From NCBI GenBank assembly GCA_951804985.1, contig OX638134.1, forward strand, positions 1,984,001 to 2,048,000: a DNA stretch of 64,000 bases. The letters run 5' to 3'. Position numbers and translations under genes: made by a program. Positions 45,064-58,145 of the stretch are shown here, one piece after another; position 1 is the first letter of the stretch; the number at the start of each line of letters is the position of its first letter. The notes beneath the pieces were generated by a model. It had not been told where the DNA came from and did no database searches. It saw nothing but the letters and a program-made list of their open reading frames with translations. The stretch comes from Dryomyza anilis. Taxonomy: Eukaryota; Arthropoda; Insecta; Diptera; Dryomyzidae.

Positions 45064-46290
45064 AGTGAGTTATAGTTTTTGTTGTATATTTGTTGTATTG
45101 AGCTAAAATAATTTATATATTTGATATTTTTAGACACCCTCAAAATCTGATTTTAAGAATTAAAAAAAAAACATTTTGTTTCTCTATTTATATAATTATT
45201 CATATCGTTTTAAAGAGGAAGAGCTAATCTTTTTATGAATATAATTCAAATTTTACTATTTTCTAAAATTTAAAAATATATACTTATATCAAAATATATT
45301 TATTTTATTTTTTCCAAATTTGATAACAATTTGTTCGTTTATATTTCTTAATAAATTTGTTATTTATATTACGTATATATACTGTAATGGATTCTGCATT
45401 AAATAAGATATCAAACACTGAAATCGGTTACAAACTCATTGATCTATAAATGAAAATGTGAAAATAGGCTTACGTACAAATAATAATAGTTTTTTATATT
45501 AATTCAAAGTTTTTAGTTAGTTAGTTGCTAGTATTACAAAAAGATTTAATTTACTCAATTGTGCTTGCAATAAATAAGAGTAAATGAGAGCAAGATAATT
45601 CAGCATATTGAGGCAATGAGTTTTTAAAAGAAATGAAAATTCATTCAGCGATCTAAGGCAATGAGCGAGAAAGATCAGTGCAATAAAACGCATGAGTACG
45701 AATGAGATGGAAATGTGTAGGAGTTTGTGGAAATGTCTAGAATATAGCTAAGCACTGCACAAGAGCAATACTTTACAAGCAATACAGTGGAATGTTGAAA
45801 CTTATCGAAAATTCTAGAATTCAAAGCTGTGATATATAAGGGTGTCGAGAAGTAGTAATTCAGAAATTATGATTTAAAAGTGAGCTAAGACATTTCCTGG
45901 ATAAGTTTAATTGTAAAATATGTTTGTTCAATAAAAAAAAATAAAAAATTTAAAATATGTATAGGGTTTTATTTTTTAACATATGTTGATTTTGAGAATA
46001 TTTTTTTTCGAAAATAAATTTTTAGAAGATTTTTTTTTCAATCTTTGAATAACATTTGTTTTTCATATTTTTCGATTATTTTTTTAATTTTACAAAATAA
46101 TTATAAATATGTTTTTTTCAATAAAAAAAAAAATAAAATGAAAATATTTATTGACAATTTTTTTTCAATGTTAATTTTGAGAACATTTTTTTTTAGATTT
46201 TTGTAAGATTTTTTTTTTTCAAACATGAGTAACATTTTTTTTTATAATTTTTCAAAAAAATTGTTCGGAAAATATATGTTCGAAATTAAT
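45064..46290. other. unassigned AT-rich sequence
   Basis: Mostly AT-rich. 45560-45900 has a more mixed composition with AATGAG(C/A)G words. T-rich runs at 45990-46250. No supported gene. Confidence 0.45.
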
Positions 46291-46534
46291 CGGTCATGTG
46301 CCGACTTTCGATCGAATTCCAATCGAATTTCATATAAAATATGTAAACAAACGATTTTCAATTCGATGTCGCAGTACAAAAATTTGGTTCTTCAATCCGT
46401 TTGCTTTGACTTCAAATATTTGAATTTGTTTGAAAAACACATTTTTTTTGTATTGTGACCGAATTCAAAACCGTTTGTTTACAAATTTTATATGAAATTC
46501 GATCAGAATTCGATCGAAAGCCGGTACATGGCCG
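46291..46534. mobile_element. palindromic MITE with about 90-bp arms
   Basis: Left arm CGGTCATGTGCCGACTTTCG...; right arm, inverted, CGGCCATGTACCGGCTTTCG.... Both continue through GATCGAATT, TTCATATAAAAT and TAAACAAACG. About 65 bp of unpaired loop. A partial copy lies at 9240-9350. Confidence 0.85.
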
Positions 46535-46556
46535 AAAATATAATACAAATTAAACA

Positions 46557-46811
46557 GCCCAGTATAGATGACGCTTTTATTTAAACCAATCATAAAGCCC
46601 CATTCTGTCGTCAAGAGCTTCTAGAACGCTTCGATTCTGAAAAAATTCTCGAAACGAGAAACCTTCATTATCTCGGTTCGATATCGGCCGACCGTTTTGA
46701 TAGGAATTTTCCTATATTATCATTGCGAGAAATGGCATCGATATCGGAAAAATTCTTTGACATTTCGCAACATTTTCGTTGCGATATCGAAACAGTTTGG
46801 TATACTGGGAG
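46557..46811. mobile_element. possible diverged CCAGT-end MITE, copy C
   Basis: Ends CCCAGTATA and, inverted, CCCAGTATACCAA. The interior is rich in CGATATCG like copies A and B, but the text is diverged. It is followed by CCGGAATCG-rich DNA related to 15350-15740. Confidence 0.45.
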
Positions 46812-48640
46812 AATCCTTTAGACTTACTTCGATTTTAGAAACCGGAATTGGAAACGTTTTTAAAAAAGTTATGTGAAACCGGAATCGAAAACCATCGGAC
46901 CTTTATTTTAAAAATCTTGGAAACAAAACTGGAATCGATATTCCAAAGGGTTTTCGTCCCTAATTATAGTATGCAGTAAATCTATGTTCAATGTGTATTT
47001 TGGCTGTCGCACTGTATAATTGATTTTTGTATTAATGAAATACATTTCAACTGAAATATGTTTATTAGTTCAATTATAGAAAATTCCATTATGATTAAAA
47101 TAATTCTCTATAATGTTATATTTGATAATGTAATGTATTAAAAAATAATTTTATTCACATAACATAAGAGGCTTAACGCGGTTTGAATTATGTTAAAAAT
47201 GAAAAACATCGTATTAATTAATACGTATATTTATAAATTGCATTTTAAAAAAACATTTTAACCAATATAAACACAAAATAACATAAACACAGTCAATCGA
47301 TGAGCGATTTTTTTATTTAACCCTTTAACGGACATTGTCTTCAAATATGACCAACTATATTTCTGGTTTTTACTGCATTTGAATTTTATTGAAGATCAAA
47401 AAATTCAAGACTCTTGTTTTCGTAAAAACAAAATTGACAATCCAATGCAAAAAATTGACAAAAAATGACCCTACAAGAACAAGAGCAAGAACAAGAGGAA
47501 CATTGCATAAAATGCGTAAGAACAAGAACATTTTTTCTAACACTCTCGCATCAAGAACAAGAACAATTTCGACCTACTGAAGCAAAAACAAGAACGATGC
47601 TATGAAATAAAAGCAAGAACATAACTACCATGTCGTGTTGTTGCTTATGTTCATAATAACTTAGGTCTTAATGGGTTAACATAATCGACACTTATGGAGC
47701 AAAAACAAAAAAAAAAAATTGCATCGAAAGTGTGACAATAAAAAGGATTTAAAAAAGGCACAAAAAACACGTACAATTTAATTAATATGCAAATGTATGC
47801 AGACACAACACAGAACACAGACAAACGGACAGACGGACGCAAAATGTAGCAGTTAATGTATTTTTTAATGCATAAAATACCAGACAGACGCAAAAATTGA
47901 ACGTTGAATTTAATAATTACAGCGTTATGTAAAAAGGAGTTTATAATTAAATTATTTTATCTTTTTTTATAATAAATATAAATTATAAAAAATCCTAAAT
48001 TAATTATGGCATTTCCTACTCAGAATTCAACTGACACGTGTCACATTTTATTGGCACTTGTTGACATGCAAATAAATTAAATTAAATGCAGCCTTTTAAA
48101 GCATTTAATCGTTGCTTTTAGCAAAAGTGTTTAACTTGGCTATAACGGCACGTTTTAAACAACCAAACCAAACCAACCAACCAACTGTAGAAATTCATAG
48201 CACATTTAAATGTGAAAATAAAATACAGATAATTTTAAACAAATGCCATCATTATGATGAATTTATGGCGCACGTGAGACTTGAGCTGCTGTTGATGACA
48301 ATTTATTCTCACTGACTGTCGTCGTCGTTGTGACTGGCTGCCAGTCAAGTCATTCCCTGGGCCATCATATATTTCGCTCACAAAGTATTTATGCAACACA
48401 TACACCCACCAAAGACATACACAGACGCAAATGTTGTTGGCAACGGGAATTGACCCACATTTTGTGGTTTTATTTGCAAGTAACACATAAACAAAAATGT
48501 TATCACTTGGACACATATCAGAGAAAAACACACATATGCAAATGGTGACTTAAAACGTCCCTGCAGGAATAGAAGAAAATCCTTTTTGTTATTTAGCTAA
48601 GAAGGTATTAAAAATGGAAAATATTTAAATTATTATGTAG
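46812..48640. other. unassigned sequence
   Basis: 46815-46960 is related to the GGTTCCGATTCC repeat. 47470-47620 is rich in AAGAAC/AACAAG words. 47760-47900 has CAGACGGAC words. 48000-48560 is mixed-composition unique DNA. No supported gene. Confidence 0.4.
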
Positions 48641-49600
48641 TACCTAATATTTATATATTGCTCAAATATCGCGCGGACGATAAAAGGAAGATTATCCTAA
48701 CTTCCAAAAAAAGTCATAAAATATGTTTCATTTTGTTTTGAAAATATTTCAATTGTTGTGTGCTTTATTATAATTAAATATAGATCTAATATCGCGCGGA
48801 AGATAAATAGAAGATATGAGAATATTTTTTAAAGCAAGCCTTAAAAATAGTTTTTTGTTTAAAATATATTTAAATTGTTGTGTAGTACATAGTTATTAAA
48901 TATTGCACAAATATTGCTCGGAAGATAAATGGAAGATAAGGTCATATTTTTCAATGAAAGTCATAAAATAATTTTCATTTTGTTTTGAAAATATTTCAAT
49001 TGTTGTGTAGTACATTATAATTATTTATCGCGTGGGAGATAAATGGAAGATGAGTATTCCTCAAAAAATCCTTATACATTTTATTTATGTATACAGAATA
49101 TATATTATTGTGTATTACATACAAATTAAATATCTTTCAAATATCACGCGGAAGATAAATGGAAGATAAGATAATATTTTTTAAAGAGTCATAAAATATG
49201 TTTCATATTGTGTGCAAAATATTTCAATTGTTGTGTAGTTTATAAAAATTAAATATCGCTCAAATATCCCGCGGAAGATAAATGGAAGATAAGATAATAT
49301 TTTTCACAGTAAGCCTTAAAAAATATTTTATTTTTTGTAAAATATGTTGCCATTGTTGCGTAGTACATAGATATTAAATATTGTACAAATCTCCCGTGGA
49401 CGATAAATGGAAGATAAGATGATATTTTAATATTTTTCAATGAAAGTCATAAAATATGTTAAATTATGTGTAGAAAATATTTCAATTGTTGTGATTTTTA
49501 TGGCATATCGCCTAACTATCGCGCGGAAGATAAATAGTAGATTTTTTCATATTTTTTATAACATTATCGCGCTGAAGATTAGTAATGGAGTTGAAAATAT
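48640..49600. repeat. tandem array of about 122 bp units
   Basis: About eight units, each with (G)CGCGGAAGATAAATGGAAGA followed by AAAGTCATAAAATATGTTTC and CAATTGTTGTGTAGTACATA. The GCGCGGA-type anchor lies at 48671, 48794, 48916, 49030, 49146, 49268, 49394 and 49521, with a truncated unit at 49569. Units differ by several percent or more, so the array is old or relaxed. Confidence 0.92.
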
Positions 49601-50461
49601 CGAAGATTTACCTTCCTTATATCATTGCTCTGATTATAAATTAGCTTCAAGACATAAATAAAAAAAACTCCCTACCGAGGCAGCAACACATTACAACGTC
49701 AAATGTTTTTATCATTATTTTCATGCTTTAACTACATCTGCGAACACAGCGATAAAGACTGCAGGGAATGCAGCATAAAATATAAATAAAAATTAAACAT
49801 CAGATGTTGACACTTTTGTGCATATTTAATAAACTCTTCACATATTGCATGAGTTTATTCATTTTGATGATGAGGAAACCATGTTGATACATAGTCCTTT
49901 TTTCAAACTTTCATTTGTAGCTTAAAATAAAAATGTTTAAAATATATTAAATTAATTTAAAATATAAATTATTTAAAATGAAAATGCATTGGATGTATTG
50001 CAATTCGCGCGCTTAATTAAAAATATAATTTATGCTGAAATTATTAAAACATGTTGCTCATACGTCATGCAGTCGTTGCCTGTCTGGTTTTTCGAATAAA
50101 TAGCAACCCGTTGAAACACATGGCCTTTTCAAACACATGAAACCAATCTAAATAAAGTAAACAACATATGAAGTGACATATGCGTATTGCTGCGTTCTTT
50201 GAGAACTCTTATGACGGCAACAGACGCAGGCAAAAAGACGAACGGGACTGACTGACATGGGAATATTGTCATCAATTGTAGTCATTGCAAAAACTCACTG
50301 CAGCAGATACACGATACACGTAACGTGATGTTGCAACGTGAAAGAATCAGAGAAACAAAGATAGCTTCTATGATGTTCATTAGTCAAATCCTCCTTATTA
50401 TATCATAAAACTCATTACAAGGCATACATAAAGTTGCTGTCTGTCATGAACATATTTTGAT
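49601..50461. other. unassigned sequence
   Basis: Mixed composition at 50040-50350; AT-rich elsewhere. No supported gene. Confidence 0.45.
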
Positions 50462-51840
50462 TTTTGGTTTTATTTTATTTTTTTCTGTGTTTTCTGTTTT
50501 TAATTTGTGTTTTTGCTTTTTCGTTTGATTTTGTTTTTACTTTTTTTATTTTGTTTTTTTTCTTTATATTTATTTTGACTTTTTTTACTTTCGATTTTGT
50601 GTCTTTTTATATTTTTTTTTTACATTTTTTGTGTTTTCTGTTTTTAATTTGTGTTTTTTCTTTTTCGTTTGATTTTGTTTTTACTTTTTTTATTTTGTTT
50701 TTTTTTTCTTTATATTTATTTTAACTTTTTTTACCCTTGATTTAGTGTCTTTTTATATTTTTATTTTTTTAAATGGTTTTTTGCGTTTGTTTTTATTTTT
50801 TTCTCTTTTGTTTTGCGTTTTTCTTTTTGAGTTATTGCATTTGCGTTTTTACGTTTTTATGTATTTAAACTTTTTTGTTTATGATTTGGTTTGTGATTTG
50901 GGTTTTCTGTGTTTTGTTTTTGCTTTTTTTGTGATTTTGATTTAAAATTTTTTGTTTTTGGATTTTATGTTTTTGTTTATACTTTTTTGGTTTTGTTTTT
51001 TTTTTTATTTTTGCTGTTGTTTACTTTTGTTGTTGCAATTTTGTGTTTCTGAGTTTGATTTTTTTTTTTAATTTGTGTTTGTGCTTTTTTATTTTGGGTT
51101 TATGCTTTTGTTATTTTGCTTATGGTTTGTACTTTTGCTTATGTATTTTTTGTTTTTGCTTTTGTTTTTGTGTTCTAACTTTTGGTTTTTACTTCTGTTT
51201 TTCTTTTGTTTTTGGGTTTGTTTTTGGATTTTATGTTTTTGTTTATACTTTTGTGGTTTAGTTTTATTTTTGTATGTTTATTTTTGCTGTTGTTTGTTTT
51301 TGATTTTATTGTTGGTGTTTCTGAGTTTGATTTTTTTAAAATTTGTGTTTGTGCTTTTTTATTTTGGGTTTGTTGTTTTGTTTTTTGTTGTTGTTTTTTT
51401 TTGCTTATGGTTTGTGTTTATGCTTATGTATTTGTGTTTTTGCTTTTTTTTTGTGTTTTTGCTTTAGTTTTTGTGTTTTTACTTTTGTTTTTTGCTTCTG
51501 TTTTTCTTTTTGTTTTGTTTTGTTTTTTATGTTGGTGTTTCTTTTTCGTATCTGTATTTTTCATTTTGATGTTGCTTTTGTTTTTGCTTTTATTTTTATT
51601 TTTATTTTTGTGTTTTTGTTGCTTTTTGTCTTTATTTTTGTGTTTTAATTTTTCTGTTGTTTTTGTTTGTGTGTTTTTGCTCTCGTTTTTTTGTTTTTTG
51701 CTTTTTTCTTTTTCTTTTTTTTATATTTGTATTTGTGTTGGTTTATTTAATTTCATTGTTTTTTTTTTTATATCCGTATTTGTGTTTTTGCTGTTGCTTT
51801 TGTTATTTTTTTGTATTTGTATATAGCAAACAGACAGACT
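50462..51840. repeat. T/G-rich low-complexity region with internal duplications
   Basis: About 1.4 kb of TTTTTG/TTTTGTG text, strongly asymmetric (almost no A or C on this strand). It contains duplicated blocks, for example TTTTCTGTTTTTAATTTGTG at about 50495 and 50633, and again 51060-51170 against 51340-51480. Frames up to 214 codons here are Phe/Leu/Cys-rich artefacts of the base skew. Confidence 0.9.
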
Positions 51841-51863
51841 GACAGACGGACCAAGCTTTTTAT

Positions 51864-51898
51864 ATACAGTGATGTGAAAAATAATAGGAACACCAATG
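51864..51898 (+). other. solo Tc1/mariner-type end
   Basis: TATACAGTGATGTGAAAAAT then AATAGGAACACC, a TA followed by a CAGTG-start terminus typical of Tc1/mariner elements. I found no matching inverted end within the window. Confidence 0.4.
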
Positions 51899-53935
51899 CA
51901 ATTATTTGATAAGTGATATTGTCTACCGGGTCATTTCAACACCTCTTACGAAAAACAGCACATTAATATAAAATGTTTAATTAAAATTAACATAAGTTTA
52001 TATTATCATTGCCACGAAAAGTAACACATTTAAATTTTCTCTACGAACAAAAGCACATTTTTAATTTCACCACGAATAGAAGCATATATGTATTTTCGAT
52101 ACAGATATCCCCTAAGATAGTTTTATGCATAAGAACAAAAATTACAATCATATTTATAATTGTGCTTTTAATTAAAATATAATTTTTTATAATTGAACTG
52201 ATTTATTTAAACAAAAGACTTTTTATGCAAATCACTTATTATATTTACGTAATTTACTTTAAATCTACAACTACATATTAACTAAAATCGGATATTTAAA
52301 GCACATTTTGTCCTTTTAAATTGTTGAATTATGTATTCTATAATATTTTTTTTTACTTTACTCATACCATTTTTAGTTTTTATTATATGTTTAATTGTTC
52401 CATTCATTAATTTTATAGTTTAGATTGACATTTAGCATTGATTTTGTATGTGGAAACTACATATTTGATTTGAGTTATACTCAAAATAGTTCAATCAAAT
52501 TAAGCTAAAAATACCTCGACTATGAGCCATGTCGCTTATACATCCTGCTGTTTTATATATATTGCATTCTTTGGCATGAGATTCTTTTAAATTACTAAAT
52601 AATTTAACTTCCGTTCGGCAACCAGCACAACCAGGGCAGAGCTCACACAAATTGAATTTATTAGCATTTGAGTTATGCATGAAATATGCATTAAGTCATC
52701 CCTAAGGACAATGAGCACAAACTACAAGCATAAAATAATTACGCAGAAAATATTTGGAAAACAATTTATAATTATAAAACGCTTTGGCAAATTTCATCTG
52801 AATTACTTATTATATCTGATTTTTTTTATTATTTGAAATATAAAAAAAAAAAATTAAAAATAAAAAAATAATACTAAAATTTATCCCCTTATAATGTAAA
52901 ATGAATTCGTCCAAAGACATCAGAAAGTCGAGTTTTTAAAAATTTAATTTTAAACTTTGTGAATAAATTTGTTTTATTATGAATTGTATGTTTCAATTAG
53001 AAACAGGAAATAGGCGCACCGCGAAAGGTTGAATCAAACTAAAAAAAAAAAAATGGCTCAAGTCCGTTGGTATTATTTATCGCATTAATTTTACATATTT
53101 TGTTTTATATTATTACTTAAATGAGTCAAATTAAAAACTAGTAAGCATTATAATTTTTTCTGAACCTCGATTAAAAATTTCAACAGTATCCGGATCCCAT
53201 TTAAAATTGTCTTAATCAAAATAAACGGTCACAAATTCAGCAATAAACCAAAATTCATCTTATTATTATACATTTTTTTTTTATTCTAAATAATAAATTA
53301 AATATTAACTTAATAAGCAATGACAAAATTGGCACGTTATTGACTTAAAATTTACTTAAAAAGGGACAAAACACAAAAGACAAAAGTTTCACGGAAACCC
53401 AAAAGTTTATGTAACGCCTTGGTCTTGACGATCTAAGCTGCTTTCAATTTGCTTTTGTTTCGTGCAACCTTTTTATAATTATATATATTTTTTTCTTATA
53501 ATTTCTAATCGGCTAATTAATCGACAATTAATGGCTTTTCGTAAGCGGCTTCTGCAAATTATAACAGAATGATGTTGAAAGTCAAAGCATAAAGAAATTT
53601 GTAATTTATGTATAAAGGGGTTCTGAATAAATAAATCAAATATACCGCTTTTTTTTATTAGTTTATTTTTTGCGTTTTCCATGTCATTAACTAGCGCTGC
53701 TTATTTTCTGGAGCACTTTTGATGCTGCACGTTTTTCTGAAACACACCAACAGATGACAGCAAATTCCTTGTTGTCTGCACAAAATGAATCCTTTTTATA
53801 CAGACAGCAAAAGGATTCATTTGCACAGACAGCAGAGCAAATAACAGCCACAACTCATAGCACGATATGTTGCACAATGAGATTTTTGTGGCGAAGGGGA
53901 AATAATACCCAAATGAAATAAAACATAAAATATTT
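51899..53935. other. unassigned AT-rich sequence
   Basis: No supported gene. 51920-52090 contains AACAGCACATT/AAAGCACAT words. The 61-codon minus frame at 52495-52680 has a CxxCxxCxxC-like stretch (CELCPGCAGC) but is short and unsupported. Confidence 0.4.
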
Positions 53936-54335
53936 ATTTTCACAGAAAATAATATCTTCATATTGATGAATTTCGTTCTTCAAACCATGTTTCATTTGTT
54001 GAAGAACAATTCATAATATTGATAACTACAAAACATCAATGTTATGAATTATCAATTTGACGAATCACTGAAAAAGTACAAAATATATTTACACACACGA
54101 AAATTTCACCAACAACCAGGATTCATCATATTGATGAATTCATTCATTGAATTAAAATCGATTTTTTTAAATGTTTTTCATTTTCAATATTTTTTTTTAA
54201 CATTAACAAAAATTTGTTCTCATTTACACATATAATTCTTAAAGGATTTATAATATTTAATTGCTAATTATTCGGAGACTCCATTTTATCATATTAATGA
54301 AAAACTGTACATCATATTGATGAATTTTGTTCATC
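53936..54335. mobile_element. fragment of the CATAATATTGATGAAT MITE family
   Basis: Starts TTTTCACAGAAAATAATATC and contains TTCGTTCTTCAAACCATG and CATCATATTGATGAATTC, shared with 29401-30890 and 56934-57720. The right end is ragged. Confidence 0.55.
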
Positions 54336-54639
54336 AAACCATATTAAATTAAATATCATAAATCTTATAAGAATTATAAATACGTAAATGTGTTAATGGT
54401 TCATAGCAAAGCCAAATATATATAAGGTAAAAAAAAGGTTGATAATTTATGAACAAATAAGAAGAAAAAAAGTATAAATTCATAAAGTAGTTATGTTAAA
54501 AAAATCCATTACATTTTTATAAATACTGAATATTTTACCTATATTTTTAAAGAGAAACGATTGTCATACTTTTTTATTTTGGGTGCTATGGGAAGATACA
54601 CAGTTTTGGCCAATGAAAAACGTTTCTGAACCACTGTTT

Positions 54640-55090
54640 GGTGTTCTTTTGAAATTTAGATCTTATCTTAGGTGAGGTCAAAAGGTTACTTTTCATTGGT
54701 TGTGACCAAGATTGAAGTTTTTTTGTTGGATAAACCAAACTAATAATTCATATAGCACAATATATTCACTAAAATTACAACAAACATTGCGTTAATTACG
54801 TTTCCCACTTTACCCCAGAAAGAGTTTCCCACTTTTTTTGTGACCAAGATTGAAGTTTTTTCTTGGCTAAACCAAATTAATAATCCATATAGCATAATAT
54901 ATTCACTAAAATTACAACAAATTGCGTTAATTACGTTTCCCATTTTACCCCAAAAAGTGTTTCCCACTTTAAACCAATATCACAATTTGATCATAACTTT
55001 GCACCATTTAACTAATGTTAAATTATTTGCAAAACTCGTTTGTATTTCAAAAGATATACAACATCCGATCATTTTAAAAATAGGTTCCTC
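54640..55090. mobile_element. fragment of the GTAAAGTGGG-type element, copy 3
   Basis: Matches 38495-38780 (AGATCTTATCTTAGGTGAGG, TTTCCCACTTTACCCCAGAA, AACTCGTTTGTATTTCAAAA). Contains a tandem duplication of about 130 bp (54700-54835 and 54838-54965), each unit ending CCCCA(G/A)AAAG. Confidence 0.65.
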
Positions 55091-55445
55091 TTTTTCAATT
55101 TTTTTGTGAGATTTTTTAATAAATGTAAATGTGGTATTTTTTATTATATTTGAGATTTAATTCAGATTTTTTAGGAATTTCGAATTTTTCGGAATTTTTT
55201 TTCATGCACGAGAGATTTTATGCAAATAACTCAACTTTCCTTTTTTAGATAACGCACCCAGCGCACAGTTTTGAATTTGTAATTCTTGCTAGAAAAGTTT
55301 AAGTCTCACAACAGATTTCGTTTCTCAGTTCTTTAAAACATTAAAAATTGATACCTGTTTGTTTCCCTAGTTCAATTCTGATCAAACTTCACACACTTTT
55401 TACCAGTTAAACATTTTTATCATGATCTTTCAGTACAAAAAAAAG
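55091..55445. other. unassigned AT-rich sequence
   Basis: Nothing recognised. Confidence 0.5.
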
Positions 55446-55770
55446 CTACGTAAATATAGCAAACGATATTAATTGCATTCATTAATCAATCCGGGAATTA
55501 AATTCACTAATTTATTGAACACATTTGCTATTCGTGAGTTCGCTAATATGAATATTTGTACGTCAATGCAGCAAATTAATTAGTCGTCGCTGTTTTAGCA
55601 AATATAATTTCTGAAACTGCGCCGGCTAATTAATTTGCTGCATTGACGTACAAATATTCATATTAGCAAACGGAGTTGCTGAATTAACGAAGAATATCAA
55701 ATTTTTTCATTATATTAGTGAATTTAATTGCTGGATTTATTAATGAACGAATGCAATTGATGCCCAAAAA
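55446..55770. mobile_element. palindromic MITE (GTAAATATAGCAACCGATAT family), copy iii, with nested palindrome
   Basis: Left end TACGTAAATATAGCAAACGA; the right half ends ...GAACGAATGCAATTGATG. Inside is an inverted pair of about 43 bp (about 55549-55591 and 55625-55668) sharing GACGTACAAATATTCATATT, more extensive than in copy ii. Confidence 0.75.
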
Positions 55771-56908
55771 TAAAAATTCGATATTATTTCTTTCATATGA
55801 ACTAAAAGTCAAAATCGTCTGATTTGGGTTATATTTCATTTTGTTGTTCGATATTATTTCATTTGGGGTTTATTTCGAGGCTGCTGATTTTGAACGATAA
55901 TGATAAAGTTGCTGCTACTGCACTACTTTTTCTTCTTCTTATGAAACATTTTGTGGCCAAAATGAAAAATGTTGACCACATATTTTTGGGTTGTCAGCGC
56001 GACTAATACACTTATTGTTGCATATGTTATTGTTGTTGTTGCTGCTGCTGCTACCAACAGACGGAGAATCTGTTGGCAGCTGGCAAAACGGAAATGAAAA
56101 GTCATGCGCTTTCTTTTTTCGGTTTTTCACTTTCACATCTGTGTGAATGACTACTGTGTATGTGTATTTGAGTGAAACATGTTGTAGACTGTGGCTTCGA
56201 TCAACATTTGAATGAAACTTCACAGGTAGCAACATCGAAAAAGAATCAGACGAACGAGTGGCGGAGAAGTAGAAGCTGTAGCTGGTAAAGCAAGAAATTT
56301 TGTTCTTGTTCTTTTCATGGCGCGAGTGCCGTCGAACGGAAATACAAACAAACCGGAAATTAAAGGTTGTATTTGATGAACTGTGTCACAGTTGTGGAGT
56401 GATACATGCGATAGCACTTCAATGAGTGGGTAAAGGGGGAGCTTGTCAAAAGTAAGACGTGGACGTTGATTGCTTGGAAAAAACTTACGAGTGGACGCTG
56501 CAGTTCTACGTTAAATTGATGCAGTATTATATAATAATAGTGAAAGAAATGAACATCAATATATTGAGTGACATTTATACCGGATGTATTTATATTTTTT
56601 AAATATATTTCGTATAATATTTTTTTTTCTAATACCTAAAATTTAAAATAAAATCACTAAAACTTAAATTTTTATGAAAAGTTAATAATTACAAAAAGTA
56701 CAAAAAATTGTTTTCTAAACAAAAATCCAGAGAAAAAATTTCTGGCATTTTTCTGGAATATTTGGGGCATATTTTCGGCAAACACACAGATAATTGGAAT
56801 ATTTTTAGAAGCGTATGGCAGTTTATTAAATTTTATGAAATTATATAGGCAGATTCATGGAATATTTAGATTAATGGAATATTTATGGTAAGAAAATATG
56901 TTGCTGTT
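55771..56908. other. mixed-composition unique sequence
   Basis: 55900-56520 has GCTGCTG words and balanced composition without a repeat partner noticed. Minus frames of 60-98 codons overlap with no recognisable domain. Confidence 0.35.
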
Positions 56909-56933
56909 GATACAAACTCCGCCTTCGGCTGGC

Positions 56934-57720
56934 TACACAGAAAAAAAAAATTCTTCAATATGATGAATTTATTTATAAATATTATGAATTTTTTCACCAA
57001 CTACCAGATTCATCATATTGATACCACCGTTACCGATATATTAATGAATACATTCATTATATAAAATATTCAATACAATGAATTTGAATTGTCATATTGA
57101 TGAATTTGTTCACAATATTTAAAAAAAAAAAAATTTAAATCAAAATTCTGAAAAAAAAATTGTTCGAAAAAAAATATATAAAAAAAAAATTTTTGAAAAA
57201 AAAAAATTGAAAAAAAATTAAAAAACAAAAAAATCGAAAAACATTTTTTTTTTTCGAAAAAATATATTTTTTATAAATGTAACTTTTTATTAATAAAAAG
57301 TTCTAATTATAATAAATATATTATAAAACATTTTACTAATTTATGCATGTCGAGCAAGCATTATATAAGAAATAACACACAATAACTACTTGAGAACTGA
57401 GAAGTACGGCAAAAAATTAACGAACAAAAAAATATTTTGATAGAAATTTGGTTTAATGAAGAGCGTTCTTCAATATGAAGAGCATACATGTTGTATTTTA
57501 TATTTTGGTTCATTAATATGATGAAATGTATTCTTCACATACAATTCATCGTATTGAAGAACACTTTTTCGACAGTTACCAAGCGTTCTTCATATTTATG
57601 ATAGTATTCCTAACATTGATGGCGTTAGTCATTAATATTATGAATGATTCTTCAATACAATGAATCATGGTTTGAAGAACGGTATTCATCAATATGATGT
57701 GAATTTTTTTCTCAGTGTAC
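56934..57720. mobile_element. MITE of CATAATATTGATGAAT words, inverted relative to 29401-30890
   Basis: Ends TACACAGAAAAAAAAAATTC and, inverted, GTACACTGAGAAAAAAATTC. The interior has an A-rich core (57115-57260) and many CATCATATTGATGAA/TTCATAATATT words. No coding frame. Confidence 0.75.
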
Positions 57721-57797
57721 TTGAAATTAGTCGATAAAATGTTTCTAAACTGCTGTGATGAGGCTGCCAAAAATTTTAACTTGAGTTAAAATGTAGC

Positions 57798-58145
57798 TCT
57801 AAAAATTGTGCCAACTTTGACCCATCTACGACGCTCCGTTTAGAAGATTTGAGTGATTTATGAAAAACTTGAGTAATCAGCCTATATCTCTAGGACCACT
57901 CGTCCGATTTTAATGAATTTTCCCCCAAATAATCTACTTCAAAATCACTATAAAATGCACCCACTTTGACCTACGAAATCCCATCTGAAAATCCAAAAAA
58001 TTGTACCAACTTTGACCCATCTACGACGCTCCGTTTAGAAGATATGAAAGATTTAAGAAAAACCTGACTAATCAGGAAATGGCCGATTTTAAAGAATTTT
58101 CACATATATAATCTACATTCAAATCACTATAAAATGAGCCCACTT
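57798..58145. repeat. 195-bp direct duplication
   Basis: Two units sharing CCAACTTTGACCCATCTACG and ACGCTCCGTTTAGAAGAT (57811 and 58006) and a later AATCACTATAAAATG block. Moderately diverged. Confidence 0.85.

Noticed and set aside
50464..51842. Several open frames up to 214 codons coding Phe/Leu/Cys-rich proteins
   Set aside because: They arise from T/G-rich low-complexity DNA and overlap in all frames; no domain or codon structure.
52495..52680. Short Cys-rich minus frame (CELCPGCAGC) as a metallothionein-like peptide
   Set aside because: Only one Cys cluster in 61 codons, no supporting signals, and the rest is ordinary AT-rich sequence.
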